Positions 9,424 to 19,730 of a stretch of DNA of 64,000 nt are shown piece after piece (the stretch's first letter is position 1; each line of letters opens with the position of its first letter). This DNA is from Pantoea sp. Lij88 (GTDB taxonomy: Bacteria > Pseudomonadota > Gammaproteobacteria > Enterobacterales > Enterobacteriaceae). The notes under the pieces are model-generated. The model worked only from the letters and a program-made list of their open reading frames with translations. It was not told the DNA's origin and searched no databases. A program made the translations under genes and the position numbers. The stretch lies in contig NZ_CP118269.1 of NCBI RefSeq assembly GCF_030062155.1, forward strand, positions 1,240,001 through 1,304,000, given 5' to 3'.

Positions 9424-9972
9424 TCAGGGCAACTCAGGCGGTTGCCACTCCTCAATCTCAATCAATACCAGCAGTGCGGCGTCTCCGCCGAACATTTTCG
9501 GTGCCTGATGAAATGCCATCACCCACGGATGCTGGGCCAGCCACAGCGGCGTCTGCTGCTTCAGAATATGCTTTCCATGACCGGTCATAACACTGGCGCA
9601 GAACAGATGTTCACGGCGGCAGGCGGCGATCAGTGCGCCCAGTTCCTGCTTGGCCTGCTGCTGCGTTAAACCGTGAAGGTCGAGGAAAATCTCCGGCGTA
9701 TAGTCACCACGACGCAATTTTTTCAGCTCAAAGTGGCTGACATCGGCGCGCACGTAACGGGTTGCCCCTTCGGTTGAGAGCAGCGGCTGAAACTCATCCG
9801 AAAAGTAATGACTGTTATCCGCCTGCTCTGAAAGCAGACGCTTGACCGGGATCTGGCGGGTTTTCACCGGCGCTTTGTGGACAAATGTGTCCTGTTTCAA
9901 CTGCCGCGTTCCCGTCATTAACTGGCGAAATAGCGCTTGATCATCCGGGCTTAGTGGCGTTTTTTTACTCAT
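9424..9972 (-). CDS. smrB: Ribosome rescue endonuclease SmrB
   Basis: 182 aa Smr-domain protein. SmrB cleaves mRNA between collided ribosomes in E. coli, allowing rescue by tmRNA. The N-terminal 90 residues form the charged extension that contacts ribosomes. The Smr domain follows with [11 protein letters not shown] (residues 98-108, DxH catalytic motif) and the [10 protein letters not shown] loop (about 129-138). It is convergent with sixA and divergent from prmB, the same arrangement as in E. coli. Confidence 0.95.
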   Translation of the reverse strand: MSKKTPLSPDDQALFRQLMTGTRQLKQDTFVHKAPVKTRQIPVKRLLSEQADNSHYFSDEFQPLLSTEGATRYVRADVSHFELKKLRRGDYTPEIFLDLHGLTQQQAKQELGALIAACRREHLFCASVMTGHGKHILKQQTPLWLAQHPWVMAFHQAPKMFGGDAALLVLIEIEEWQPPELP

Positions 9973-10131
9973 GGCAGGTCAGTCATATCAGAAAAGGCTG
10001 TCACACAGCAGAGCCGCTACCTTACCGTTAAGTGTCATTAAATGTCAGCTTTTTCACCTCGCTGCGCTGAATTCTCCCCGGCTTCATGGCACACTACTGG
10101 CCGATTTAGCAAAAGGCCTGCGGAGGGCTAC

Positions 10132-11064
10132 GTGGACAAAATTTTCGTCGATGAGGCAGTGAACGAACTGCACACCATTCAGGACATGCTGCGCTGGGCG
10201 GTCAGCCGCTTTTCCGCTGCCGGAATCTGGTACGGACATGGCACAGACAATCCCTGGGACGAAGCCGTTCAACTGGTCCTGCCGTCACTCTGGCTGCCGC
10301 TGGATATTCCCGAAGATATGCGCAGTGCGCGTCTGACCGCCAGCGAACGTCTGCTGATTGTTGAGCGCGTCATCCGTCGCGTCAACGAGCGCATCCCGGT
10401 CGCCTATCTGACCAATAAAGCCTGGTTCTGCGGTCACGAATTCTTTGTTGATGAGCGCGTGCTGGTGCCGCGTTCACCGATTGGCGAACTGATTGAGAAC
10501 CGCTTTGCCGGTCTGGTCAGTACGCCGCCCCGTCATATTCTGGATATGTGTACCGGCAGCGGCTGCATCGCGATTGCCTGCGCCTATGCTTTCCCGGAAG
10601 CGGAAGTGGACGCCGTGGATATCTCCACCGGTGCGCTGGCCGTCGCCGAGCAGAACATTGAAGAGCATGGTCTGATTCACCAGGTCACGCCGATTCGTGC
10701 CGACCTGTTCCGCGAACTGCCGCAGCTGAAATATGATTTGATCGTCACCAATCCGCCGTATGTTGATGCGGAAGATATGGATGACCTGCCGAACGAATAT
10801 CGCCACGAGCCGGAGCTTGGCCTGGCGGCTGGCAGTGACGGCCTCAAGCTGGTGCGCCGCATTCTGGCCTGCGCACCGGACTATCTCAGCGAGCAGGGCG
10901 TACTGGTCTGCGAAGTCGGTAACAGCATGGTGCACATGATCGAGCAGTATCCCGATGTGCCCTTTACCTGGCTGGAATTCGACAACGGCGGTGACGGCGT
11001 CTTTACGCTGACGCGCCAGCAGATTGTTGACGCACAACACCATTTCTCTTTTTACAAAGACTAA
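10132..11064 (+). CDS. prmB: 50S ribosomal protein uL3 glutamine methyltransferase PrmB
   Basis: 310 aa SAM-dependent N5-glutamine methyltransferase that modifies a glutamine of ribosomal protein L3. I chose the GTG at 10132. It is preceded by GGAGGG, matches the conserved N-terminus (V)[19 protein letters not shown], and gives the usual length; an upstream in-frame ATG at 10042 would add 30 unrelated residues. SAM-binding glycines lie in [13 protein letters not shown] (about 137-149) and the catalytic NPPY motif at 207-210. aroC follows after 45 bases, as in other enterobacteria. Confidence 0.95.
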   Translation: MDKIFVDEAVNELHTIQDMLRWAVSRFSAAGIWYGHGTDNPWDEAVQLVLPSLWLPLDIPEDMRSARLTASERLLIVERVIRRVNERIPVAYLTNKAWFCGHEFFVDERVLVPRSPIGELIENRFAGLVSTPPRHILDMCTGSGCIAIACAYAFPEAEVDAVDISTGALAVAEQNIEEHGLIHQVTPIRADLFRELPQLKYDLIVTNPPYVDAEDMDDLPNEYRHEPELGLAAGSDGLKLVRRILACAPDYLSEQGVLVCEVGNSMVHMIEQYPDVPFTWLEFDNGGDGVFTLTRQQIVDAQHHFSFYKD

Positions 11065-11109
11065 AAGTGGGGCGAAGCCTCGCCCGCCGAACCCTGAGAA
11101 GGAAACAGC

Positions 11110-12195
11110 ATGGCCGGAAACAGCATCGGGCAATTTTTTCGAGTAACTACCTTTGGCGAGTCCCACGGTCTTGCGCTGGGCTGTATCGTTGACGGCGTGC
11201 CGCCTGGCATCCCGCTGACCGAAGCCGATATTCAGCACGATCTCGATCGCCGTCGTCCTGGCACATCGCGCTATACCACGCAGCGCCGCGAGCCGGATCA
11301 GGTGAAAATTTTGTCCGGTGTGTTTGAAGGTGTGACCACCGGCACCTCGATTGGCCTGCTGATTGAGAACACCGATCAGCGTTCGCAGGATTATGGCGCG
11401 ATTAAAGATCTGTTCCGTCCGGGTCATGCGGATTACACCTACGAGCAGAAATATGGTCAGCGCGATTATCGTGGCGGTGGCCGCTCGTCGGCGCGCGAAA
11501 CCGCGATGCGCGTGGCGGCAGGTGCCATCGCCAAGAAATATCTGCAGATGAAACACGGTGTGGTGGTGCGCGGCTATCTGTCACAGATCGGTGATATCGC
11601 CTGTGAGCTGAAGGACTGGAGCATCGTGGAAGAGAACCCGTTCTTCTGCCCGGATGCCGACAAGCTGGAGGCGCTGGATGAACTGATGCGTGGCCTGAAA
11701 AAAGAGGGCGACTCCATTGGCGCTAAGGTCACCGTCATGGCAGAGAACGTGCCGCCAGGCCTGGGCGAGCCGGTCTTCGACCGACTGGATGCCGATCTGG
11801 CGCATGCCCTGATGAGCATCAATGCCGTGAAAGGCGTTGAAATCGGTGACGGCTTTGCAGTGGTGAACCAGCGCGGCAGTCAGCATCGCGACGAGATCCG
11901 CCACGACGGTTTCCAGAGCAACCACGCGGGCGGCATTCTGGGCGGCATCAGTAGCGGTCAGATCATCAGCGCCAATGTGGCGATGAAACCAACCTCCAGC
12001 ATCACCGTGCCGGGTAAAACCATTACCCGCGACGGCGAAGAAGTAGAGATGATCACCAAAGGTCGTCACGATCCCTGCGTCGGGATCCGTGCCGTGCCGA
12101 TCGCTGAGGCGATGATGGCGATCGTCCTGATGGATCATCTGCTGCGCCAGCGGGCGCAGAACGGTGACGTTAACAGCTCCGTGCCGCGCTGGTGA
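11110..12195 (+). CDS. aroC: Chorismate synthase AroC
   Basis: 361 aa, the E. coli length. It makes chorismate from 5-enolpyruvylshikimate 3-phosphate using reduced FMN, the last step of the shikimate pathway. Family signatures are clear: [18 protein letters not shown] near the N-terminus, [14 protein letters not shown] with [12 protein letters not shown] (about 107-138), and [17 protein letters not shown] near the end. AGAAGGA lies before the ATG, and a small GGGCGA/TCGCCC hairpin (11070-11085) sits in the prmB-aroC gap. mepA begins four bases after the stop. Confidence 0.97.
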   Translation: MAGNSIGQFFRVTTFGESHGLALGCIVDGVPPGIPLTEADIQHDLDRRRPGTSRYTTQRREPDQVKILSGVFEGVTTGTSIGLLIENTDQRSQDYGAIKDLFRPGHADYTYEQKYGQRDYRGGGRSSARETAMRVAAGAIAKKYLQMKHGVVVRGYLSQIGDIACELKDWSIVEENPFFCPDADKLEALDELMRGLKKEGDSIGAKVTVMAENVPPGLGEPVFDRLDADLAHALMSINAVKGVEIGDGFAVVNQRGSQHRDEIRHDGFQSNHAGGILGGISSGQIISANVAMKPTSSITVPGKTITRDGEEVEMITKGRHDPCVGIRAVPIAEAMMAIVLMDHLLRQRAQNGDVNSSVPRW

Positions 12196-12199
12196 TGGC

Positions 12200-13024
12200 A
12201 TGAAAGCGCTCCTGCTTACCCTGAGTGCGCTGCTGATCAGCGCCTCCAGCCTGGCGGCGACGCCGTGGCAAAATATTCAGCATCCGATTAGTGGCGCACC
12301 GCAGTCCATCGGTGGCTTTGCCAACGGCTGTATTGTGGGCGCGCAGTCGCTGCCGCTGAATTCACCTTACTATCAGGTGATGCGTCAGGATCAGCGGCGT
12401 TACTTCGGTCATCCCGATCTGATTCAGTTTATTCAGCGGCTCAGCACCCAGGTGCATAATCTGCAACTGGGTAACGTGCTGATTGGCGACATGGGCATGG
12501 CGGCAGGCGGGCGTTTCAGCAGCGGTCACGCCAGTCACCAGACCGGACTGGATGTAGATATCTGGCTGCAACTGCCGAAAACCCGCTGGAGCGCGCAGCA
12601 GTTGCTGAAGCCGCAGCCGCTGGATCTGGTCGGGCCGGGCGATAAAAATGTGATTGCACGCCACTGGCAGCCGGAAATCGACAGCCTGATTAAACTGGCG
12701 GCGAAAGATGACGATGTGACGCGCATCTTCGTCAATCCGGCGATTAAAAAGCAGCTTTGTGCCGATGCGGGTAACGATCGTGACTGGCTGCGTAAAGTCC
12801 GTCCATGGTTCGCTCACCGCGCGCATATGCATGTGCGGTTGCGTTGCCCGGCGGGCAGTATCGGCTGTGAAGATCAGCCCGCACCGCCGCCGGGCGATGG
12901 CTGTGGCGCAGAGCTGCAAAGCTGGTTCCTGCCGAAACAGCCCGGTTCCGGCGCGCCGGTGAAACGTGAGCCACCGCCGTTACCGCCTGCCTGTCAGGCC
13001 CTGCTGGATAAACATCTACTGTAA
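12200..13024 (+). CDS. mepA: Penicillin-insensitive murein endopeptidase MepA
   Basis: 274 aa periplasmic LAS-type zinc metallopeptidase that cuts the D-alanyl-meso-diaminopimelyl cross-link of peptidoglycan. The start at 12200, after the aroC stop, gives a standard signal peptide (residues 1-19, ending SLA) and the E. coli length. Zinc ligands are visible in [15 protein letters not shown] (His113 and Asp120 by family alignment) and in [10 protein letters not shown] further on. The proline-rich C-terminus with paired cysteines is typical. It is probably co-transcribed with aroC. Confidence 0.95.
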   Translation: MKALLLTLSALLISASSLAATPWQNIQHPISGAPQSIGGFANGCIVGAQSLPLNSPYYQVMRQDQRRYFGHPDLIQFIQRLSTQVHNLQLGNVLIGDMGMAAGGRFSSGHASHQTGLDVDIWLQLPKTRWSAQQLLKPQPLDLVGPGDKNVIARHWQPEIDSLIKLAAKDDDVTRIFVNPAIKKQLCADAGNDRDWLRKVRPWFAHRAHMHVRLRCPAGSIGCEDQPAPPPGDGCGAELQSWFLPKQPGSGAPVKREPPPLPPACQALLDKHLL

Positions 13025-13032
13025 GGGATTCC

Positions 13033-13836
13033 ATGGATTGGTTTGTGGTCAGCCCGCTGCTGGTCGGGCTGCTGTTTTTAATCGCCATGCTCGCCGGTTT
13101 CATTGACTCAATCGCAGGTGGCGGAGGATTACTGACGGTACCTTCATTGCTGGCTGCGGGCCTCTCTCCGGCCCAGGCGCTGGCGACCAATAAACTGCAA
13201 TCGGTCGGCGGATCGTTTTCCGCCAGCCTCTACTTTATCCGGCGTGGTGCGGTCAACCTGAACGAACAGTGGCTGAACATCGCCATGACGCTGCTGGGAT
13301 CCGTGCTGGGCGCGATACTGATTCAGCGCCTGCAGGCGGATTTCCTGCGCCAGATGCTGCCGCTGTTTTTAATCGCGATTGGCCTGTGGTTCCTGCTGAT
13401 GCCACGCCTGGGCGAAGTCGATCAGGCGCGACGCCTGCACGGTCTGGCCTATGCGCTGGTCGGCGGCGGGGCAGTGGGATTCTACGACGGATTTTTCGGA
13501 CCGGGCGCAGGTTCTTTCTATGCGCTGGCTTTCGTCACGCTCTGCGGCTACAACCTGGCTAAAGCGACCGCCCATGCCAAGGTGCTCAACTTCACCTCAA
13601 ACCTTGGCAGTCTGCTGTTCTTTATCTTTGGCGGCAAAGTGGTGTGGGGAACCGGCCTTGTCATGATGCTCGGCGCTTTCTGCGGCGCACGTCTGGGCGC
13701 ACGGCTGGTGCTGAGCCGCGGACAGAAACTGATCCGCCCGATGGTGGTGATTGTCTCAGCTGTCATGAGCATTAAATTATTGTGGGACAGCCACGGCAGC
13801 GCAGTTCTGGCCTGGCTGGCTACGCTGCATTCGTAA
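13033..13836 (+). CDS. yfcA: TauE/SafE family inner-membrane transporter YfcA
   Basis: 267 aa polytopic membrane protein of the TauE/SafE (DUF81) family, with about eight hydrophobic segments. The family signature repeats are both visible: AGFIDSIAGGGGLLTVPSLL near the N-terminus and GFYDGFFGPGAGSF in the second half. Relatives are linked to export of sulfite, sulfoacetate or other small anions; the substrate of YfcA is unknown. It starts nine bases after the mepA stop, so it probably shares that operon. Confidence 0.92.
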   Translation: MDWFVVSPLLVGLLFLIAMLAGFIDSIAGGGGLLTVPSLLAAGLSPAQALATNKLQSVGGSFSASLYFIRRGAVNLNEQWLNIAMTLLGSVLGAILIQRLQADFLRQMLPLFLIAIGLWFLLMPRLGEVDQARRLHGLAYALVGGGAVGFYDGFFGPGAGSFYALAFVTLCGYNLAKATAHAKVLNFTSNLGSLLFFIFGGKVVWGTGLVMMLGAFCGARLGARLVLSRGQKLIRPMVVIVSAVMSIKLLWDSHGSAVLAWLATLHS

Positions 13837-13855
13837 CCTAAAACGTGATACCGTC

Positions 13856-14401
13856 ATGAACCCGACACATCATTATGAACAGCTGATCACGCTGTTTGAT
13901 CGCTGTTTCAGCGATGAATTTCAGACCCGTCTAATTAAAGGCGACGATGAACCGATCTATCTTCCTGCTGATGAAGCGTCGCCGTGGAACCGTGTGGTCT
14001 TTGCCCACGGCTTCTACGCCAGCGCACTGCATGAGATCTCACACTGGTGCATCGCCGGTGAAGCCCGCCGCAAACGGGTCGATTTTGGTTACTGGTACTG
14101 TCCGGATGGCCGCGATGCGCTGACCCAGAGTCAGTTTGAAGCGGTGGAAGTGAAGCCGCAGGCGCTGGAGTGGATGTTTTGTACGGCAGCAGGCTTTCCC
14201 TTCAACGTGAGTTGTGACAATCTCGACGGAGATTATGAGCCGGATCGCATTGGGTTCCAGCGTAAAGTGCATGCTCAGGTCATGAGCTATCTGACGTCGG
14301 GCATTCCCGACCGTCCCGCGCGTTTTATTACCGCCCTGGCGGAATTTTATGGCAGGCCTTCATTAACAGCGTCGCAGTTTCCCTGGCCGGACGATCTGTG
14401 A
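13856..14401 (+). CDS. epmC: Elongation factor P hydroxylase EpmC (YfcM)
   Basis: 181 aa non-haem-iron-type enzyme that hydroxylates the beta-lysylated lysine of translation factor EF-P after EpmA and EpmB have acted. The metal-binding HEISH motif (HExxH) is at residues 59-63, followed by a conserved aromatic stretch [20 protein letters not shown]. It sits 19 bases after yfcA, and its stop overlaps an ATG preceding yfcL. Neither epmA, epmB nor efp lies in this window. Confidence 0.95.
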   Translation: MNPTHHYEQLITLFDRCFSDEFQTRLIKGDDEPIYLPADEASPWNRVVFAHGFYASALHEISHWCIAGEARRKRVDFGYWYCPDGRDALTQSQFEAVEVKPQALEWMFCTAAGFPFNVSCDNLDGDYEPDRIGFQRKVHAQVMSYLTSGIPDRPARFITALAEFYGRPSLTASQFPWPDDL

Positions 14402-14433
14402 TGCAGGAAGGCATTATTAATAGAGGAATTGAG

Positions 14434-14718
14434 ATGATCGCAGAATTTGAAGCGCGTATTCTGGCCCTGATTGACGACATGGTCGAGCATGCCAGTGACG
14501 ATGAGCTGTTCGCCAGCGGTTATCTGCGCGGGCATCTGACACTGGCCGTCGCTGAAGTGGAGCAACTGGGCGAACATACGCCAGAAGCGCTGCAGATTCA
14601 GGTCTCACGCAGCCTGCAAAATGCCATTGCTGCCGGCGAACTCTCACCGCGCGATCAGGCTTTAGTGGTCGGGATGTGGGATAACCTGTTTGTTCAGGCA
14701 CGCCAGCTCTCTGCATAA
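14434..14718 (+). CDS. yfcL: YfcL family protein
   Basis: 94 aa small soluble protein of unknown function, conserved in this position in enterobacteria. I chose the ATG at 14434 (TAGAGG upstream) because it gives the conserved N-terminus [20 protein letters not shown]; an in-frame ATG at 14398 would add 12 residues overlapping epmC. The sequence is acidic and mostly helical, with the block [20 protein letters not shown]. Confidence 0.9.
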   Translation: MIAEFEARILALIDDMVEHASDDELFASGYLRGHLTLAVAEVEQLGEHTPEALQIQVSRSLQNAIAAGELSPRDQALVVGMWDNLFVQARQLSA

Positions 14719-14725
14719 CCGTTCG

Positions 14726-14741
14726 GGGCGGCTTGCCGCCC
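14726..14741. other. Hairpin between convergent yfcL and mnmC
   Basis: GGGCGGCTTGCCGCCC forms a 7-bp GC stem with a TT loop, eight bases after yfcL. There is no T-run on either side, so intrinsic termination is possible but weakly supported; it may mainly protect 3' ends. Confidence 0.5.
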
Positions 14742-14751
14742 TGAGCGTCCG

Positions 14752-16758
14752 CTACACGGCTTTTCCCTTCAGTAATTTCCTTACCCAGTAACGATTCGGA
14801 TTGAGCGCTGCCAGCGTGCTGGCATCCAGAGGCTGCGGTTCGCCCGTTAGCTGAGCCGCCAAAACTTCGGCCGCCAGCGGCGCACTGCACAGGCCGCGAG
14901 AACCCAGCGCCCCAAACAGATACAGGCCCGTGAAATCAGGGGCGTCAGCGACGTCGCGACCTGCGAGCCGCTGTGCCGGTAAATCGGCGTACTGCATGAG
15001 CGTCGCGTCATAATCCGGCACGCCGCCCACCATGGGCAGATGATCCCGCGTAGCGCAGCGCACACCCATTCTTGCCTCTCCGTCACTGACATCCACCGTC
15101 GCTGCCCAGCCGCTGTCAGGCAGACACTGCAGCAGGCGGCTGCAGTTCTCCTGCTGGTCCTCTTCCCGGTAATCGGTTGCGGTGTCACCACGGTGATAGC
15201 TGGCGCCAATGCAGTGGGTGCCAAACTGCGGGCTGACGGGCGTCAGATAGCCGTCGTAACAGAGCACGGTCTGCAGCGCATCGAGGCCTGGGGTCGAGGG
15301 AACATGGCTCACCTGACCAGCTACCGGATAGGTCGGCAGCGGGGCGCTCTGCGCAAAGTCGGCCATCGCATGACCGTTTGCCAGCACCACCGTGGCATGA
15401 CGCACCGCCGGACGATCGCTGAACGTCAGCGTCCAGTGATCGTCCTCGCGTGAAAGTTTGCTGACGCGATGCAGCCAGTGAATGCGTAATCCCTGGGTTT
15501 CGCCATGTGCCAGCATCGCGGTGGTCAGCTCAGCCGGTGAGAGCCAGCCGCCCTGCGGGTAGAAGATGCCGCCACAGCCATGTTCGACATTCGCCAGCTT
15601 CTCCGCTTCTGCCACATCGACCCCATAGGCGATGGATTCGGGCAAACCCATCGCCAGCATCTGATCGATTTTCTTACGGCTTTTCTCATCCCAGCCCAGC
15701 TGCAGCACACCGCTCCAGTGATGCTCATAGGTCAGGTTTAACCGATCGTAGAGCCGTCGGGCAAAGCTGAAGGCCGCCGGGAAAAAGGTGGCAAGCGCCG
15801 GGTCATGCTGGTTGAGCAGGGGATAGAGCGCCCCCTGACGATTGCCGGATGCGCCCAGCGCAGGCGCTGCATCGGCACAGTAAAGCGTGACCCGCCAGCC
15901 GCGACGCAGCAGCGCCAGCGCCAGCGTGGCACTGGCGACACCGCCGCCAATCAGGGCAACGTCGCGCTGCTCCGCAGATTGACGGTGATACCAGGGCTGC
16001 GCGGCAGGCAGCGGAGGCGCATCCTGTAACGGCCCGCATAGCATTTCGCGCTTCGGGCCAAATCCTTTGCGGCGGATAACGTCAAAGCCCGCCTGCTGCA
16101 GGCCACGCCGGACAATACCTGCGGCGGTAAAGGTCGCGAAGGTGCCCTGCGGGCGTGCCAGTTTTGCCATCATGCTGAACAATTCTGGCGTCCACATATC
16201 GGGGTTTTTCGAGGGCGCGAAACCATCCAGGAACCAGGCATCCACCTGACGATTCAGGCTGTCATCCAGTTGTCCCATCAGCTGGTTAATATCGCCGAGC
16301 CACAGGTCGAGGGTGATGCGTCCGCCGTCAAACAGCAGTCGCTGACAGCCGGGCAGGGCAGCGGGCCATTGCGCCTGTAAGGCCTCCGCCCACGGGGCCA
16401 GTTCAGGCCAGTGCTGCTGCGCCGCAGCCAGGTCATCACGGGTTAACGGAAATTTCTCAAAGCTGATGAAATGCAGACGTTTTAAAGTGGCATCGGGCTG
16501 TTCGCGCTGAAACGCATCGAACGCCTGCCACAGCGTCAGAAAATTGAGGCCGGTGCCAAAACCGCTTTCCGCCACGATCAGCAGATCGCGCGGATGCTCT
16601 GCAAAACGCTGTGGAAAACCGTTGCCGCCAAGGAAGACATAGCGTGTCTCTTCCAGACCATTGTCGTTAGAGAAATAGACGTCGCCAAACGCTCGGGAAA
16701 CAGGTGTACCCTGTTCATTCCAGTTTAGCTGCGCATGTTCAACCGGTGTTAATTTCAC
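14752..16758 (-). CDS. mnmC: Bifunctional tRNA wobble-uridine enzyme MnmC
   Basis: 668 aa fusion enzyme completing 5-methylaminomethyl-2-thiouridine in tRNA: the C-terminal FAD domain removes the carboxymethyl group and the N-terminal SAM domain methylates the amine. The SAM site is [16 protein letters not shown] and the catalytic segment [17 protein letters not shown]. The FAD Rossmann motif is [20 protein letters not shown] (about residue 265). I chose the GTG at 16758, since [22 protein letters not shown] aligns with the E. coli start and gives 668 aa. An in-frame ATG 42 codons upstream would place coding sequence over the fabB promoter. Its own Shine-Dalgarno is weak. Confidence 0.95.
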   Translation of the reverse strand: MKLTPVEHAQLNWNEQGTPVSRAFGDVYFSNDNGLEETRYVFLGGNGFPQRFAEHPRDLLIVAESGFGTGLNFLTLWQAFDAFQREQPDATLKRLHFISFEKFPLTRDDLAAAQQHWPELAPWAEALQAQWPAALPGCQRLLFDGGRITLDLWLGDINQLMGQLDDSLNRQVDAWFLDGFAPSKNPDMWTPELFSMMAKLARPQGTFATFTAAGIVRRGLQQAGFDVIRRKGFGPKREMLCGPLQDAPPLPAAQPWYHRQSAEQRDVALIGGGVASATLALALLRRGWRVTLYCADAAPALGASGNRQGALYPLLNQHDPALATFFPAAFSFARRLYDRLNLTYEHHWSGVLQLGWDEKSRKKIDQMLAMGLPESIAYGVDVAEAEKLANVEHGCGGIFYPQGGWLSPAELTTAMLAHGETQGLRIHWLHRVSKLSREDDHWTLTFSDRPAVRHATVVLANGHAMADFAQSAPLPTYPVAGQVSHVPSTPGLDALQTVLCYDGYLTPVSPQFGTHCIGASYHRGDTATDYREEDQQENCSRLLQCLPDSGWAATVDVSDGEARMGVRCATRDHLPMVGGVPDYDATLMQYADLPAQRLAGRDVADAPDFTGLYLFGALGSRGLCSAPLAAEVLAAQLTGEPQPLDASTLAALNPNRYWVRKLLKGKAV

Positions 16759-16834
16759 GGTAAAGGCTCGTTTTTCAGGCAGTGGCGCGATTCTAGCGAC
16801 CCGCGTGACATGACGCAAATTTACAAAAGGAAAT

Positions 16835-16875
16835 AGCTGATCGGACTTGTTCGGCGTACAAGTGTACGCTAGAGT
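16835..16875 (+). promoter_or_regulatory. fabB promoter with FabR operator and FadR-like activator site
   Basis: TTGTTC (16847-16852) and TAGAGT (16870-16875) are separated by exactly 17 bases. That spacer is almost entirely the palindrome GGCGTACAAGTGTACGCT (16853-16870), which fits the FabR operator known at E. coli fabA/fabB. AGCTGATCGGACTTGTT (16835-16851) resembles a FadR site and overlaps the -35, where FadR activates fabB in E. coli. Regulator identity is by homology; the geometry is seen directly. Confidence 0.8.
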
Positions 16876-16912
16876 GCATGCCAATTAAGAAGAAGTGGAT
16901 GAGGAAGATTGA

Positions 16913-18133
16913 ATGAAACGTGCTGTGATTACTGGCTTAGGGATCGTTTCCAGTATTGGTAATAACCAGCAAGAGGTGCTGTCATCTCTGCGTGAAGGAC
17001 GCTCTGGCATCACCTTTTCTGAAGAGATGAAAGATTCCGGCATGCGTAGTCACGTCTGGGGTAACGTTAAATTAGATACCACCGGCCTCATCGATCGCAA
17101 AGTTGTGCGTTTTATGAGTGATGCGTCCATCTATGCTTATCTTTCCATGGAAGAAGCGATTAAAGATTCCGGCCTCACCACTGAAATGTATCAGAGCAAC
17201 CCACGTGTGGGTCTGATTGCAGGTTCAGGCGGCGGTTCTCCACGTTTCCAGGTATTCGGTGCTGATGCAATGCGCAGCCCACGCGGCCTGAAAGCGGTTG
17301 GCCCTTACGTGGTCACCAAGGCGATGGCTTCCGGTGTGTCTGCCTGCCTCGCCACGCCATTCAAGATTCATGGCGTAAACTACTCGATCAGCTCCGCCTG
17401 TGCCACCTCGGCGCACTGTATCGGTAATGCCGTTGAGCAGATTCAGCTGGGCAAACAGGATATCGTTTTTGCGGGCGGCGGCGAAGAGCTGTGCTGGGAA
17501 ATGGCCTGTGAGTTCGACGCCATGGGCGCGCTCTCTACCCGTTACAACGACACCCCGGAAAAAGCGTCACGCACTTATGACAATGAGCGCGACGGTTTTG
17601 TTATCGCGGGTGGCGGTGGCATGGTTGTAGTTGAAGAGCTGGAGCATGCGCTGGCACGTGGTGCGCACATCTATGCCGAAATCGTTGGTTACGGTGCGAC
17701 TTCAGATGGTGCAGACATGGTTGCTCCATCAGGTGAAGGCGCAGTGCGCTGCATGAAGATGGCGATGCACGGTGTCGATACACCTATCGACTATCTGAAC
17801 AGCCACGGCACCTCTACCCCGGTGGGTGATGTGAAAGAGCTGGGTGCGATTCGTGAAGTGTTTGGCGATAACACGCCTTACATCTCAGCGACCAAAGCGA
17901 TGACCGGCCACTCCCTGGGTGCCGCTGGCGTGCAGGAAGCGATCTACTCGCTGCTGATGCTGGAGCATGGCTTTATTGCGCCAAGCATCAACATCACCTC
18001 GCTGGATGCTGCCGCAACCGGTATGAACATCGTCACTGCGCCGATGGAAAAAGAGCTGACCACCGTGATGTCTAACAGCTTTGGTTTTGGTGGCACCAAC
18101 GCCACACTGACCCTGCGTAAATATCAGGCGTAA
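16913..18133 (+). CDS. fabB: 3-oxoacyl-[acyl-carrier-protein] synthase I FabB
   Basis: 406 aa, the E. coli length. It elongates acyl-ACP with malonyl-ACP and is needed for unsaturated fatty acid synthesis. The acylated Cys163 lies in [11 protein letters not shown], the two catalytic histidines in [11 protein letters not shown] and [10 protein letters not shown], and the end has the [13 protein letters not shown] motif. It is divergent from mnmC, with its own FabR-controlled promoter 40 bases upstream and a strong terminator behind. Confidence 0.98.
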   Translation: MKRAVITGLGIVSSIGNNQQEVLSSLREGRSGITFSEEMKDSGMRSHVWGNVKLDTTGLIDRKVVRFMSDASIYAYLSMEEAIKDSGLTTEMYQSNPRVGLIAGSGGGSPRFQVFGADAMRSPRGLKAVGPYVVTKAMASGVSACLATPFKIHGVNYSISSACATSAHCIGNAVEQIQLGKQDIVFAGGGEELCWEMACEFDAMGALSTRYNDTPEKASRTYDNERDGFVIAGGGGMVVVEELEHALARGAHIYAEIVGYGATSDGADMVAPSGEGAVRCMKMAMHGVDTPIDYLNSHGTSTPVGDVKELGAIREVFGDNTPYISATKAMTGHSLGAAGVQEAIYSLLMLEHGFIAPSINITSLDAAATGMNIVTAPMEKELTTVMSNSFGFGGTNATLTLRKYQA

Positions 18134-18153
18134 TCATTACGTCAGCACTCTGA

Positions 18154-18180
18154 AGGGCCGGCTTGCCGGCCCTTTTTGTT
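18154..18180 (+). terminator. Rho-independent terminator after fabB
   Basis: AGGGCCGGC TT GCCGGCCCT is a perfect 9-bp stem (18154-18173) followed by TTTTGTTTTT. Confidence 0.95.
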
Positions 18181-18218
18181 TTTACAGCCCCTCTGCGTGA
18201 CCTCGTTTACCCCCGGTA

Positions 18219-19643
18219 TTAAGCCTCCCGCTGCAGTAGCCTTAACAACTTATCGCATCCCGCCACAATCTCGTCAGGGGTCAGCGCGGCGAAGCCCAGT
18301 ATCCAGCCTTGCTGCGACACTGGCCCGGCATAGAGCGGGCTCAGACGCGGCAGCAGCAAACCCTGTTGTGCCGCCAGCGCGGTTAAGCGCGCTTCATCCT
18401 TCTGCAATCTTACCGTCAGCTGTAATCCGCCGCCGCTGGCTATCGGCGTGAGCCAGGGCGAGAGCCGCTGCTCTATCTGCTCAAGCAGCCGATCGCGACG
18501 GCTGTGATAGAGCTGACGCATCAGCCGCAGGTGGCTGGCGAAATGTCCCTGTTGCAAAAAGGCGGCGGTAACGGCCTGCGGCAGCAGCGCGCTGTGCCCA
18601 TCCAGCACGCTGCGTGCCTGGCTTATCGGCGTAACCAGCGAAGGCGGCACCACCATCCAGGCCAGACGAAGAGAGGGAAACAGCGACTTCGAGAAGGTAC
18701 CCAGCGTGATGACCCGCTGATGGCGATCCAGGCCCTGCAGCGCAGGGATCGGACGCTCGTCATAGTGAAATTCGCTGTCGTAATCGTCTTCGATCAGCCA
18801 GCACTGATTGCGCTGCGCCCACTCCAGCCATGCCAGACGCCGGGGCAGGCTCAGCGTGACGCCGCCAGGATAATGATGCGATGGCGTCAGATACATCAGC
18901 TTTGCACTGCCGCTGGCGGGCACAGCACCTTCAGCATCGACCGCTATCCCGCGAACCGCTGCACCTGCGGCCAGAAAGGCATTACGTGCACCGGGATAGC
19001 CCGGCTCTTCCATCCACACCTCATCACCGGGATCGACGAACATCATGGCCAGTAGCTGCAGTGCCTGTTGCGAACTGGTCAGAATGATCACCTGCTCCGG
19101 CTGGCACGCCACGCCCCTGGAGAGCGCCAGATAATCCGCGAGTGCGCTGCGCAACGGCAGGTAGCCACCGGGATCGCCATAGCCCATGGCAGTGCTGCCC
19201 AGCGAACGCTGCACGCTGCTGGTCAGGCGGCGCCACGTTTCATGAGGAAAAGCGCGTAACTCCGGTGAACCGGCGGCGAACGCGTGAGGAAAAGGGGGAT
19301 CCTGACAGCCACCGGTTGCCAGCACCTGCTGGCCCCGCGCCGAAAACCGGACGGGCTGAGGCCGGGCCGGTAAGGAGGATGAGCCTGTGGGGATGCTGAT
19401 GGCGACAAAGGTACCGCGACCGGTTTCACGTCGCAGGTAACCTTCACTCTCCAGCTGGCCATAGGCTGCTTCCACCGTCACCCGTGACACGCGCAGATCC
19501 TGCGCCAGCTGTCGACTGGACGGTAGCTGCTGACCGGCGTGCAGATGATGCCGGTTGATCGCCAGCCGGAGGGTAGAGCAGAGCCGCTCACGCACGCCGC
19601 CACTGGTCTGATGCTGGAAAAGCTGTAACAGCGGTGAAGCCAT
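18219..19643 (-). CDS. MocR/PdxR-type transcriptional regulator (GntR helix-turn-helix plus aminotransferase-like domain)
   Basis: 474 aa. Residues about 1-75 form a GntR winged helix (LPSSRQLAQDLRVSRVTVEA, then QLESEGYLRRETGRGTFVAI). From about residue 110 the protein is a fold-type I aminotransferase: LIEDDYDSEFHYDERP holds the PLP-contacting Asp, and LGTFSKSLFPSLRLAW the Schiff-base Lys. Proteins of this build sense PLP or an amino compound and regulate a neighbouring operon; PdxR is the model. It is divergent from the rhodanese gene, its most likely target. Upstream in the shared 87-base gap, GCAGT (19681-19685) and ACTGC (19700-19704) form an inverted repeat. The true ligand cannot be read from sequence. 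Confidence 0.88.
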   Translation of the reverse strand: MASPLLQLFQHQTSGGVRERLCSTLRLAINRHHLHAGQQLPSSRQLAQDLRVSRVTVEAAYGQLESEGYLRRETGRGTFVAISIPTGSSSLPARPQPVRFSARGQQVLATGGCQDPPFPHAFAAGSPELRAFPHETWRRLTSSVQRSLGSTAMGYGDPGGYLPLRSALADYLALSRGVACQPEQVIILTSSQQALQLLAMMFVDPGDEVWMEEPGYPGARNAFLAAGAAVRGIAVDAEGAVPASGSAKLMYLTPSHHYPGGVTLSLPRRLAWLEWAQRNQCWLIEDDYDSEFHYDERPIPALQGLDRHQRVITLGTFSKSLFPSLRLAWMVVPPSLVTPISQARSVLDGHSALLPQAVTAAFLQQGHFASHLRLMRQLYHSRRDRLLEQIEQRLSPWLTPIASGGGLQLTVRLQKDEARLTALAAQQGLLLPRLSPLYAGPVSQQGWILGFAALTPDEIVAGCDKLLRLLQREA

Positions 19644-19730
19644 ATGGGTCTTATCCCGGCCATAGAATGGGTATCAGTTAGCAGTCCACTTTGCCGTAAA
19701 CTGCGAACTTACCACAACAGGAGAATCGTT

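Noticed and set aside
10474..11556. A 360-codon open frame on the minus strand across prmB and aroC
   Set aside because: It lies opposite two well-conserved genes, has no ribosome site, and its sequence (His/Arg/Gln-rich) is typical of an antisense shadow in GC-rich DNA.
16759..16884. A 42-codon N-terminal extension of MnmC
   Set aside because: The extension covers the fabB control region, and the family start aligns with the GTG at 16758.
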